Shown piece by piece: positions 25,845 through 37,172 of a stretch of DNA of 64,000 nt. How positions within the stretch are numbered: the stretch's first letter is position 1; each line of letters begins with the position of its first letter. Under the pieces are notes generated by a model. It saw nothing but the letters and a program-made list of their open reading frames with translations, searched no databases and was not told where the DNA came from. Origin of the DNA: Desmodesmus armatus. Taxonomy: Eukaryota > Chlorophyta > Chlorophyceae > Sphaeropleales > Scenedesmaceae. The DNA lies in assembly GCA_007449985.2 (NCBI GenBank), contig VIIQ02000004.1:1022563-1086562 (forward strand), given 5' to 3'. Made by a program: the position numbers and the translations under genes.

Positions 25845-26984
25845 AGGAGCTTTAGCGGCGATGGTGGTGGCAACCGGGGCGGCAGCAGCATGACCCTTGT
25901 CACATTTCACTCTTATTTTGTGATTTCCAATACCAATACCAATATGGCAGGGGTAAACCCTCAATTTCACCCGCACTACCTTGGTCGCCAGCGTATACAG
26001 ATCCTATAAGCTCCCAGTTGGGGACTGTTTCTTACCCCATCGTTGAATAGGCCCCCAACCACTGGGATGTAGGCCTGTTCAACAACACAGTGAGGAGAGG
26101 TACCCAACTGACAACTTCATACACGGCCTGCGACCCCCCCCCCCAGCCTATCCACACACCTCCCTTCAAACTCAGCTACTGCCAGGAAGTAAGGGCTGAG
26201 GTCCAGACCTGTTGTATCAGCATCAAAGTATGCTGCTTGTCCCCTCTCCTGATCAACAGGTGGCCAGAACTCTGCTACTGCCAAGGAGTAAGGGCTGGGA
26301 TCCCATGATGTAGGAACCAGGCAGCTGCTACACCGCTGCAGGTTCCCTCCACAATACCCTGCCTAGCCCCTCACCCCCATCCCCCCCCCCCACACACAAT
26401 TCTTACCTCTCTTCCAAGTCTGCCACTGCCAAGAAGTAAGGGCTGAGATCCCATGATGTGGGTTCCAGGCAGCTGCTACACCGCTGCAGGTTCCCTCCAC
26501 AATACCCTGCCCCCCTCCTCCCCCCCCCCCCCACACACACAATTCTTACCTCTCTTCCAACTCTGCCACTGCCAAGAAGTAGGGGCTGAGGTCCAGACCT
26601 GTTCTGTCAGCATCAGGAAATGCTGCCTGGTATCTCGCACAACACCCCCCCCCACACACACACACATACAATTCAAACCCAATGAATGAAACAACACACC
26701 AGCTGGCTGCTTCAAAGTCAGCTCCACAACACACTGCCCCTGCCCAGCCCCTCTTCCCCTGTCCCCCCCCCCTCCGCCCCCCCCGCCCCACACACACACA
26801 CCCCAAACCACACCCCCACCTCTCTTCCAACTCTGCCACTGCCAGGAAGTAGGGACTAAGGTCCAGACCCGTTATGTCAGCATCAGGAATGCTGCCTGAT
26901 ACCAGCGGCTGCTGATGCCAGTGCTGCAGCCGATGTCCAGCAACGTGGAGGGGACCGGCAAGCTGTTGCGTGCATGGTAGGCCT

Positions 26985-27047
<63 letters not shown>

Positions 27048-29021
27048 GCAGCATGAATGTGAGAGACACGATCACTGTTCATACCATCAAATCTTATGAA
27101 GGACTGATTGGGGACGCTGTGGTGACTTGTAGAGGAGTACAGGTGTCTCTTGATGCCCGGGGTGTGAAGTGAGAGGTGTCCTTTTGACGTGGAGGATTGG
27201 GGCAACGGGCACGTCCCTGGATCGAACCCCCCTCCTTGCATTCCATGTGAGAACGGGTTATGCTCACCAGTATCTCCCTGTTGATTCCTTCTCTCAACTT
27301 GATCATGGCCTGGTCCCCTGTCAGTGGTTCAGTCTTGAAGGTGCGCAGGGCCATGGCATAGCTGGCCGGCTCAACCTCATATGCGGCCTGCACGGGCAGA
27401 GCAAGGCAGCTTGGTGTGAAGATGCTGTATAACTTGCAGCTGCAGCTCCCCGCAACTTCCACTGCTGGCGCACCTACCGCTCTACCCCCAAGCCCCCCCC
27501 CCCCCCCCCCGCGCACGCATCCCCTCCAGCCCCTCCTTCCCGCGTCACCCCCTTCCTGCCTGCAGACCTGTCGGACAGTGCACTTCAACCTTCGCTCGTA
27601 ATACGTGCAGTTGGACGGCTATATGAGGTTGGGGTGAGACTGCGGCTTAATTTCCTGCGTGCTGCCTGTCTTGCCAACTTCGCCGGTCGCCCGTGCACCT
27701 GCAACCCCCCCCCCCCCCCCCCCCCCCACCACCACCCTGTCCTTTTGACAGCCACCAAACAAGCGGTTGACCCGCCTGCCCACTCACTCACCTGCCAATT
27801 CAAGTTTCCCTCGTCATATGCGTGGAAGGGCACCGTGTAGTAGGCTGGGTAGGTGAGGTTGGGGTGCGGCTGCTGCTCAAACTCCTGCTTCAGCTGCTGC
27901 AGCTGTTGATACACCCAGACAGCATTGGGGGCAGGGGCAGGCAGCAGCACAGCAGCAGGAGTAAGCAGCGGGGCTTGCATTATAGCAGTGACTCCAGGTG
28001 TACGACGATGTTGAAGGAATGTAATCTACGTAAGCACACCTACTGCTGCTGCTGCTGTTGCGTCACACCATATCAGGCTTTGCTGCCACACTGCTGCTGC
28101 TGCTGCTGCTGCTCGCTACGGTTTGTATGGGCGAGCACTGCTATCACAACTGCTGCTGCTGCTGCTGCTGCTCGCTACGGTTTGTATGTGCGTTCTCAGA
28201 TGATTACTACGATGTCTATTCAGATGCATTCGATGATGCTGATGCCCCATCAGCCTCATTGGCTCCCTACGGGGTGTTCAGGCCTAACCTGAACCATGTA
28301 ACAGTCACAGTAACAGTATGAGCGAGCACTGTGCCACAACTGCTGCTGCTGCTGCTGCTGCAACAACGTCCACAAAGCAGTGTCCCCCCTCTGGATCAAT
28401 CACCTCTGGTGTCGCTGCCATCCGGCGCACATGTCCATCCCAGTCTATGCCTGCCTTCTGTGTGGTGCCTTTCATAGCGTTCATGGCTCCCGCCTTCATG
28501 ACTGAGTAGATGGGCTTCGTCTGGATCATCCAGTTGATGATGCGAGACAGCACACTCTCCCCTGAACATGAACATGCACACGCCCAGGCACTAAGGGGGT
28601 AGTAATAGTAGGTACAAGCAAGCACCCCTTGACATTTACCTACCCAGGCTCGCTGTGCAGAAACATCAGAAAATTTGCGCTATAACTCTGTGGCCCACTG
28701 CTGACAACCGTGCATGTGCGCTTTGCTGCATCAGCCTGACAGGCATGCATGGCAATCACATCCGCATACTCAGAATATGGACAGCACTACTTTCGTTGCT
28801 GCACCACGCTCATGCTTTCCTCAGTTTTGAACTGGGGTACTGGGGTTGAGCTTTCTGAGTGTACCTGTCCAATCGGGTTGCGTCTTGTCTGGTTCTGTAG
28901 CTGCTGCTCGCGTCCGCACTGACATGGGTGACACCAGCCCTCTGGTGCTGCCTCTGCTGCTGCTGCTGCTAGCACCGTGCCGTGTGGCACAATGGCTGGT
29001 GTGAGAATGCTTTGACAACAT
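24805..29021 (-). CDS. Class I SAM-dependent methyltransferase, probably organelle-targeted
   Basis: Nine exons: 29021-28865, 28561-28404, 27902-27792, 27387-27268, 26982-26820, (one of several copies), 25761-25629, 25315-25233 and 24994-24805; donors and phases agree except at exon 5. The start MLSKHSHTSHCATRHG opens a Ser/Arg/Ala-rich leader typical of algal transit peptides. Conserved text follows: DWTGESVLSRIINWMIQT, YPAYYTVPFHAYDEGNLNWQ, AAYEVEPASYAMALRTFK. Motif I is LLDIGCSTGISSRW, the next strand GLDLSPYFLAVAELEER, motif II FDLVVFSFVIHECPQ, motif III RIVKPGGVLCFVDNNP. These are Methyltransf_11/25-type signatures also found in plant proteins sharing FHAYDEGNLxW; substrate unknown. Exon 5 lacks one base against its duplicate (TTCC versus TTTCC near 26895), so as written the frame breaks there; a downstream copy with the better donor GTAAGA may supply this segment. 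Shares a 361 bp divergent promoter region with the ZIP4-like gene. Confidence 0.8.
25321..25380. repeat. CAG/CTG triplet tract before methyltransferase exon 8
   Basis: About 20 uninterrupted CAG units on the plus strand, read as CTG in the gene's sense. The tract ends a few bases before the acceptor GATCAG at 25316. Confidence 0.95.
25763..25843. repeat. CAG/CTG triplet tract abutting an acceptor
   Basis: About 26 CAG units on the plus strand. In gene sense the CTG run ends CTGCTGTAG, which is itself the acceptor of the exon starting at 25761. Confidence 0.95.
26168..26905 (-). repeat. Five tandem copies of the methyltransferase SAM-binding exon
   Basis: Minus-strand copies of the segment encoding PDADxTGLDLSPYFLAVAEL followed by EER lie at about 26905-26820, 26628-26552, 26467-26405, 26312-26262 (partial) and 26232-26168. 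Copies 2 and 3 keep the donor AG/GTAAGA; copy 1 has AG/GTGGGG. Copy 1 lacks one T relative to copy 2. Copies 3 and 4 have replaced the 5' half with unrelated sequence containing GGTTCCAGGCAGCTGCTACA-like text. Unit spacing is about 140-270 bases. Confidence 0.9.
26984..27049. repeat. CAG/CTG triplet tract abutting an acceptor
   Basis: About 20 CAG units on the plus strand. In gene sense the CTG run ends CTGCTGTAG, the acceptor of methyltransferase exon 5 at 26982. Confidence 0.95.
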
Positions 29022-29382
29022 GTTGTCTTGTGGATGCCGTAGGGCTGGACAGTCTCCAGCAGAAGACCAGCCTGGCAGGTGAGATCAGGTGAATAACAGA
29101 CGATAGACGGAATGCTGCTGCGGAAAGGTGCAAACAGTCGACGTGATACTGATCGACAACGGTCTGACACTTCTACGTGACAAGTCGACAACTGTACAGC
29201 TCACCAGATTTGGGGTTTGGAGGACCTTACACCCTGTGTGAACGCTGTCACCGAGACCCAGAGGCTCAGCATGGAATGCTTACCCGCCAGTGATGAGTAT
29301 GGTTTCTGTTGCGCGTGTCTCCTGTCATGGTTCAGCCCGCTAGGATGGGTCACTTGAGCATAGACATGAACAGCCTGTGACC
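29022..29382. promoter_or_regulatory. Divergent promoter region, methyltransferase / ZIP4-like gene
   Basis: Only 361 bases separate the two opposing start codons, so both core promoters and 5' UTRs must fit here. I see no convincing TATA box. Part of the minus-strand side (29022-29191) is also open upstream of the chosen methyltransferase start. Confidence 0.6.
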
Positions 29383-32300
29383 ATGTCAGGCAAGCAGTTC
29401 AAGTCATCAGGCGTTAGGCGCCTTGGTTTGCAGCCGCTACAGGTAGACCAACAGCAACACAACTCACACCAACAGCAGCAACCTCAGCAACAGCAACAGC
29501 AACAGCTGCAGCAGCAACAGCAACCTGTTCAGGCACAGCAGCCCAAACCTGCTGCTCTTCCAGCCAGGAGCAGTAAGGCCCAAGCCTTGAGTGCTTTCCG
29601 CAGTGCCGTACAAGGCTCCTCCCGTGCTCGCCTCACCTCTATACAAAAGCAGCAGGATCATGCACCCACCCAGCCAGCACCGCCACCCGCTACCGCAGTC
29701 CACCCCCCTGCAGGAGCGAGCATCCATACAACAACGACTGCACCAGCAGCACCACCACCAGCAGCAGCAGCAGCAGTACCTACACCTTCTCCTGCCCCTC
29801 GACCTGGCACCACCCAAGCACAACTACCCCCAGCCCCGGCCCTGGCCCTAGCCCCAGCGCAGCTTCCAAACCCCCAGCTGATCCCCAAAGCCACCAAAGC
29901 TCTTGACAAGCTACAGCAGCAGCTCAGCAGCCGCACCCTGACATACCTATACCAGTTTGACAGCCTGATCAGCACAGCCAACAGCACCCTCAGTGCCCTG
30001 GCGTCAGCCCTCTCAGCACAGCATGGCAGTAGTGGCCACATCTCAGCACGCCCAAATGTCCTGCAGCAGCTTGCGCAAGGCCAGCAGGATGCAGGGCAGG
30101 ACCCGAGCTCTAGGGCAGGAGAGGTGCTGGAGCTGCTGCTGCAGCTGTGCATGCAGACTTGGGTAAGGACACGCTTGAAACTTGGCTTTGCCTGGAACTA
30201 AAGTTTATGCTGAGTTTGAATGGTGAATTGAATTTAGTCGTGGTCAAGTGCCCTGAGGCAGCTGGTTTCTTTGCTTTCGGACACGTATGGCATAGCACTG
30301 CTGCGTGCCGTGGCTCCATGTCTGATGACTGCCTGTGGTGTGTGGTGGCGTTTGGCTGGGGCCACCCATCCCTCCGATTGCCGACAGTCAATCACACATA
30401 TCTGCCTGTCAACGGTGCTGAGGTGTCTCACTGTTCCATCCATCATACTTACGCCACCTCACCTGCCCCAAGCCCAAGCTACTGAGGGTGTCAGACCCTG
30501 GTCTGTGGCCGTGCAGGAGGTCGGACTGCTGCTGCTGCTGCTGCTGCATCCATCACATACATGCTACCTCGCCTGCCCCAAGCCCAACTAATCAAAGGTG
30601 TTGTAACCTGCTGCTGCTGTGTTGCTGTGCAGGAGGTTGAGCTGCTGCTGCTGCAGCACCACCATGCAGCAGAGCCCCAGCACACCATACAGCAGGCTGG
30701 ACAGCTTCATGAGCTAGCAAGGTGTGTGGGGTTGGCGGTTTTGGTAGGGGTTTGGGGTCGGGTGGGGTGGGTGTGTGTGAGGGGGTTGGGGGCAAAGGGT
30801 CTTTTTTGGAGGGGGGGGGAGAAGAGGGGTCACAGCGCTGCACGAGGATGCCTGTTGCCTGCAGCATCACCATGCAGCAGAGCCCCAGCACACCATACAG
30901 CAGGCTGGACAGCTCCAGGAGCTAGCAAGGTGTGTTGGCACACTCGTTCATGCAGGCAAACCGCTCTTGGTTTTCAAACAGACGCCACAGTTTGACTATC
31001 CTTGTAGCACGTGGTGTGCCTGATACAGTTGCTTGCATGTGACTTGCATGTGTGCTCTATACAAGCTACACATGTGTCCTCTGTTCTAAACACATAAGCT
31101 AATCCCCCCCTGCAGGAAGGTGTGGGAAGCCTGGGAACACCACAGCCTCTCAGAGAGGTCACACATCGCAGCCGGCACAGATGATGCAGGGGCTGTCCTG
31201 CACCATGGTGCAGCCCCTGGCGGCAGCAGCAGCAGCCCAGAGGACAACTGGCCACTCACAGAGACTCTCTGTGCTGCTTTGGCAGTGATGTCTGAGGTGC
31301 GGCGGGACTGCCAGCGGCTGCAACAAGGTTGGACTGCAGGCCGACTTCAAGACTGAAGCAGCAAGCCTGTCATTATAATACGTACGGCACCTGAGGCACA
31401 ACAGCACAGCACAGCCACAGAACAGAACGACCAGATGCAGCGTGGTGCTGTCCGCCTTTAGTGGGGCCATCGATATGTGCTTGTTGCCGCAATGCTGTCC
31501 CAATGCCATTGTCCCGCCAGATTTCAACTCTGCAGGCCGCATCAGCCTGGCTGACTGTCCAGCAGCCCAGCCAGTCAGACCGGTGCTACCAGCAGTGGTG
31601 GCAACTATTTCCATGTGCTGTTGCGTGATGCCTCAATGCTGTCGATTACTCGCCCTTTTCCCGCCCTTTTTCGCAACTCTGCAGGCCGCATCAGCCTGGC
31701 TGACTGTCCAGCAGCCCAGCCAGTCAGACTGGTGCTACCAGCAGCTGCGCATGCACCTGTGCAGCGTGGCAGCAGCAGGCAGCAACACAGCCCTGCGCTT
31801 GCAGACACGGCAGGCCCTGCAGAAGCTGCAGTTCAGCATTTTGACAGGCAACATGGCACTGGCTGCTCGCCAGAACCAACAGGTGGGTTTGCGCTTTGGG
31901 CGGTGGGTACTGAGTACTGTCTCTTGGTTGCTGCCAAGCTGTTGCAGCCGGCACACTGGCACTCGTGTTGGTCCCTTTTGAAGGATGTATGTCGCTGTGG
32001 GCAGATGCGCAGTTCTGATTGACCCCCTGGAAGTCATGGTGTGCAGTATGCCAGTCTCACAGGGTGTCAATTTGTCATATCTGCTACAGTTACAACTGCA
32101 CTTCCAGTTCAGTTGAGTCGAGTATGGCTCAACCTTGATTGATTAGCTGCCCAGAGCTATCAACACTGTTGTCAAGCGCACCCACCATGTTTCCCCGCTG
32201 GGTGTCTTGCCAGCACACAAAGCATGACATCTCACATGACGCGTAACTGCGTGTCTGCATTGCAGGCCATGTGGGCCAACCTGACCAGCCTAGTCCAGCA

Positions 32301-35300
32301 GCTGCTGCAGGAGACAGTCATGGAGCTGGAGGACACACTCAGCGCCAGCCTGGCAATGGCGGGAACCCTCGCAGACACGGCTGGCTCCCTGCTGCAAGCA
32401 AACCCACCTGGGGCCAGCACTGACAGCAACCGCAACAACATCAACAGCAGCATTAGCAGTAGCAGTAGCAACATCTACATACCTGCAGGCAGCAGCACTG
32501 GGGATGCGAAGACAGAGCCCAGTAAGCTTGGGGCAGCAGCCACTGCTAAAAACAGCGCAGAAGAAGATAGGACAGCGGCGGCTAAGAGCCGAGCTGCAAC
32601 AGCTGTGATGCTGCTCGAGTGCTCCGTGCACCTGCTGGACCATGCCAAGCGGCAAGCAGCGGCGCTGATGCAGCCGCCGGAACAGCAGCAGGAGGAGGAG
32701 GAGGAGGGGCCTGCAGCTGGTTCGGGTCTATGCCAGCAGGTTGCTGATATTCAGCAGCAGGTGAGGCGGCGGTTCTCCGCAACTGCATAATGTGGGCGGC
32801 AGCTGCCCACCCGGCAACAGAGCCCTGCATTGCAACGTCGTGAACCGAAGGGTTTTTAGAGTTTATCAAAACCCCTGCAGTTGTCCCCTGCCACCCGCAC
32901 CAAAAAGCATTTGCAGCTTGCACTGCCACAGCCCTACATGTGTTTAGCCAGGCAGGGGGGTGGAGTGTCGACATGCATCTGCTTACGTGACAATATGGGC
33001 TTCGCTTCATTTCGATTTTCCTTTGCTGCTCATCGTGCAGGTGCTGATGCAGCTGGCGCAAGCATACCTGGCCACAAGCCAGCCCAGCCGTGTCCTGGAG
33101 TGTGTCAGCCTCATGCAAGGCCTCAGCACGGGCCGCACACCCCCAGCAGGTGAGATGAGCCAGCTCTTACTTGGTCCAGTGCCCCTAGTGATTGCTGGAG
33201 AGCGAGACCTTGGACAAAACCAGGGTTTGGGTGAACATCAAGGTTTTTTTTTGCGGTAAAAGACCTGACACAATTGATCACATGGATTCTTTCCAAAGCG
33301 GGACCTTGGGTGTTGGCAGCAAGCACTAGGGGTTGCAGCCCTTGAACAACGTTGGAAGATGCTTTTGCCCTTGTGGCGTAGTGCTATCAGAACCGTGCAT
33401 ATGTCCACCTACACTAGAGTGGCGAGCTCGATTTCTGATGCATGCACTTGCTTGCTCGCGCTCACCGCTTGGCTCCCTCTTGCCGCGAAAACCCATCAAC
33501 TCCTGCAGGCCTCCTGCAGATCTCCAGCCTGGCGCTGCTGCAGCAGGGAAGCTCGGTGCCGCAGCCATGACTCATGCGCACCCCCACCAAAGTGCTGAGC
33601 TTCATGTCCAATGCTTGCTTACGCTCTCTGTATGCACTGCGACCAACTTGAACCCAACTTGGCTTCCTCTTGCCGCGCACACCATACACTGCCGCAGGCC
33701 TCCTGCAGATCTCCAGTGTGGCGCTGCTGCAGCAGGGAAAGCTCGACGCCGCATTCCTAACTCACACTCACCCTCTCCAGTGCTGAGCTTGCTTGCGTCC
33801 TCTGTATGCACTGCAACCAACTTGAGGCTTATTAGTTATAATTATTAGTAATTACTCTTGCTCTGCACACCCCACACTCCTGCAGGCCTCCTACAAATCT
33901 CCAGCCTGGGGCTGCTGCAGCAGGGAAAGCTCGACGCCGCCAGCGCACAGCTCTGCGCGTGGCTCAAGCAGGGGGGGCAGCAGGGAAGCTGGGTGCCGCA
34001 CCCACAATTGATGCCCACCCGCACCAAAGTGTTGACCTGACAATTCAATGCTTGCTGACGCTCACTGCCTCGGCTCCCTTGCTGCCCCCCCCCCACACAC
34101 ACACCCCACGCTCCTGCAGGTCTACTGCAGATCTCCAGCCTAGCGCTGCTGCAGCAAGGAAAGCTCGGTGCGGCCAGCGCACAGCTCTGCGCGTGGCTCA
34201 GCAGGGAGGGCAGCGCACCGAGGAGGCTTGCTCAGCTGTCAGGTCCTTCTTGGTTGCCCTGCACGCCCATGTTGGAGCTGCCGTCAATATGGGTGGCACC
34301 ACTGCTGCCACAACGGCCACGAGTGATGCAGCCAGTGATGCAGCAGGGGGGAGTCTCCTGCGGGATGGGAGGGCGCGGGGTGCAGCAGCGGTGGGGGCCT
34401 GTGAGCTGAGGAGCGGGCTGCAGCCGTGCAGCAGGTTGCAGCAGCGGCAGCGGAGCACTGCAGGACAGACCCTGCTGTGGCCCTGGAGGTTGCTATGCAG
34501 CTGCTGGCTGACCCGGTGAGTCGCGCTCTTTGCATTTTAGCCTAGAATGCCATAGCGGTCGGACTGCTATGGCACCTGCACAGGCCTGAACAACAGCACA
34601 GTGCAGGTATGGGGCACAAGGTCCAAATCGCGGCGCTAGCCAGCAACCCAGGGGGCTCATGGCGTGCGTGGCGCCCTCCCCGCTGATGCGTGATAATAGC
34701 GCCCTGACATACTTTTGCCAATCGCAAGGACTCTGCATGTTTTGGTGCACAGCCGTCCTTGTTCAAAGTGACTGCTGTCACAACTGCGGCAGCTGCACAG
34801 GCTAGATCAATTACGTTGAGAATTGGATCATCTGGCAGGCTGATGCCTGCACAGCACACAGGGAGTTGCAGTTGCACAGTCTGCAACCTCGACCCTCACC
34901 TTTTCCAACCCTGCCCCTCACACCTGCGCACCCACCCTGAACCGAATTGCCTCAGGAATCCTGCCCCACTCCCCAACAGACAGCTGCCTGGTCAGACACA
35001 ACCCAGCAATCAATGCCGCAAGCATTTCATGCATTGAGCACGTACTGCCGCATGATTTGCCTGCAGGGTGGTGGCATTCAATGCTGAATGTGCTAAGCAT
35101 CACATTTCCATCCATTGAGCACGTACTGCCGCATGATGTGCCTGCAGGGTGGTGGCAGTGCACAGCAGAGCGTGGACAAGCTGGCAGTGCAGCTGCTGGG
35201 CCTGGAGGAGGTCACCCAACTGCTGAGGAAGGTGCGTGCACACCTCCATGCTAGCTTGTGTTAGGCCTGGCATGTGTGATCTGCTTGCTCATGTTTAGCT

Positions 35301-37139
35301 TCTGTGTTGCCAAATATCGCATCAGCTGTGTCTGTTTGTGTGCAGCATTTGTTCCGCGGCACGTTGTGTCTCGTGAGCGTATCCGTGCGGGCTCGCGCGA
35401 GGGAGGGCGTCCGGGTGTGTGGTGGGGTGCAGTTGGGGCTTGTATGCTCCTGGGGCATCATCCGCTTGTAGGGGCGGAGTAGAGGTGGGGCGCAGGTTTG
35501 ACCCGATCGCGGTGCTAGGTCCATGTCCATGGCTCTACTGAATCCACGCTGTACCTCTTGCTGTGATGCACCTGCAGAGCCAGGTCACATGTGAAAAGTG
35601 CCACGGCCTTCTGCACGAGAAGGGCGCCAGCCACTACGCAGCTCACCGCTACCACCCCGCCATCGACCTTATCAAAACCGCGGTCTTCTTCGCCACCAGC
35701 CTCACAGAAGCTGTATGTTATGCTGTGATGCACCCGCAGAGCCAGGCCACGTGCGAAAAATGCCACGTCCTTCTGCACGAGAAGGGCGCCAGCCACTACG
35801 CAGCTCACCGCTACCACCCCTTCATCGACCTCCTCAAACCCGCGGTGTTCTTCGCCACCAGCCTCACAGCCTGCAAGTCTGTTAGGCTGTTGTTCATGGC
35901 TCTTCTGTCCATGCTGTATCTTGTGCTGCGCTGCGCTTGCAGAGCCAAGCCACGTGCGAAAAGTGCCACGCCCTGTTGCACGAGAAGGGCGCCAGCCACT
36001 ACGCAGCTCACCGCTACCCCCCCCCCCCCCCCCCCCCCGCCGCATCGACCTCCTCAAACCCGGCCAGCCCATCACTCACTGCTGGCAAGTCTGCCAGGCT
36101 GTTGGCCATGGCTCTGCTCAAATCCGGCCAGCCCATCCCTACCCATACTGCATGTGTGTTTCCTGCATTTCGTGCTGTATTGTGCCTACAGAGCCAGGCC
36201 ACGTGCGAAAAATGCCACGCCCTGTTGCACGAGAAAGGCGCCAGGCACTACGCAGCTCACCGCTTTACCCCCGCCCCCGCCCCCGCTATCGACCTCCTCA
36301 CACCCCCTGTGCTATTCGCCACCAGCCTCATCTCCTTGTGTGTGCAAGGATAGTGAATTGCAGTTGGTGTTGCGCCCTAGCATCCCCGGCAGGACCACTC
36401 ACGCTGTATCTTGTGCTGTGTTGTGCCTGCAGAGCCAAGCCACGTGCGAAAAGTGCCACGCCCTGCTGCACGAGAAGGGCGCCAGCCACTACGCAGCCCA
36501 CCGCTACCACCCCTCCATTGACCTCCTCAAACCTGCCGTCTTCTTCGCCACAAGCCTCACTGCCGGCAAGGTCTGCCAGGCTGTTGGCCATGGCTCTTCT
36601 GAAATCCACGCTGCATCTTGTGCTGCGCTGCGCTTGCAGAGCCAAGCCACGTGCGAAAAATGCCACGCCCTGTTGCACGACAAGGGCGCCAGCCACTACG
36701 CAGCTCACCGCTACCACCCCTCCATTGACCTCCTCAAACCTGCTGTCTTCTTCGCCACCAGCCTCACAGCCGGCAAGTCTGCCAGGCTGTTAGCCATGGC
36801 TCTGCTGAAATCCATGCTGTATCTTGTGCTGCGCTGCGATTGCAGTGCCAGGCGACATGTGAAAAATGCCACGCTCTGTTGCACGAGAAAGGCGCCAGCC
36901 ACTACGCAGCTCACCGCTACCACCCCTCCATTGACCTCCTCAAACCTGCCGTCTTCTTCGCCACCAGCCTCACAGCCGGCAAGTCTGCCAGGCTGTTAGC
37001 CATGGCTCTGCTCAAGTCCGGCCAGCCGAGCAGCGCTATCGAGTACGTGGGTGTTGCGGAGCAGCAGGAGGGGGTGGTGTCAGCCACGGGGTGTTTAACG
37101 AGGCTGACGGCAGCACTGCAGCTGCAGGCGCAGGCCCGG

Positions 37140-37172
<33 letters not shown>

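Noticed and set aside
29022..29191. Longer methyltransferase N-terminus from 29191
   Set aside because: That frame does not join exon 2 in phase. The ATG at 29021 gives a phase-correct junction (DWTGESVL) and a transit-peptide-like leader.
35577..36990. Regularly spaced repeats resembling a CRISPR array
   Set aside because: The units are exon plus intron tail of a eukaryotic gene, with spacer-like parts also homologous between units. No cas genes are present.
35563..36999. A 478-residue continuous plus-strand frame that could be taken as one gene
   Set aside because: It spans seven diverged copies of one exon read in changing frames plus intron-like tails. Only some copies are in the TPR-encoding frame. 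It is open because the repeats lack stops.
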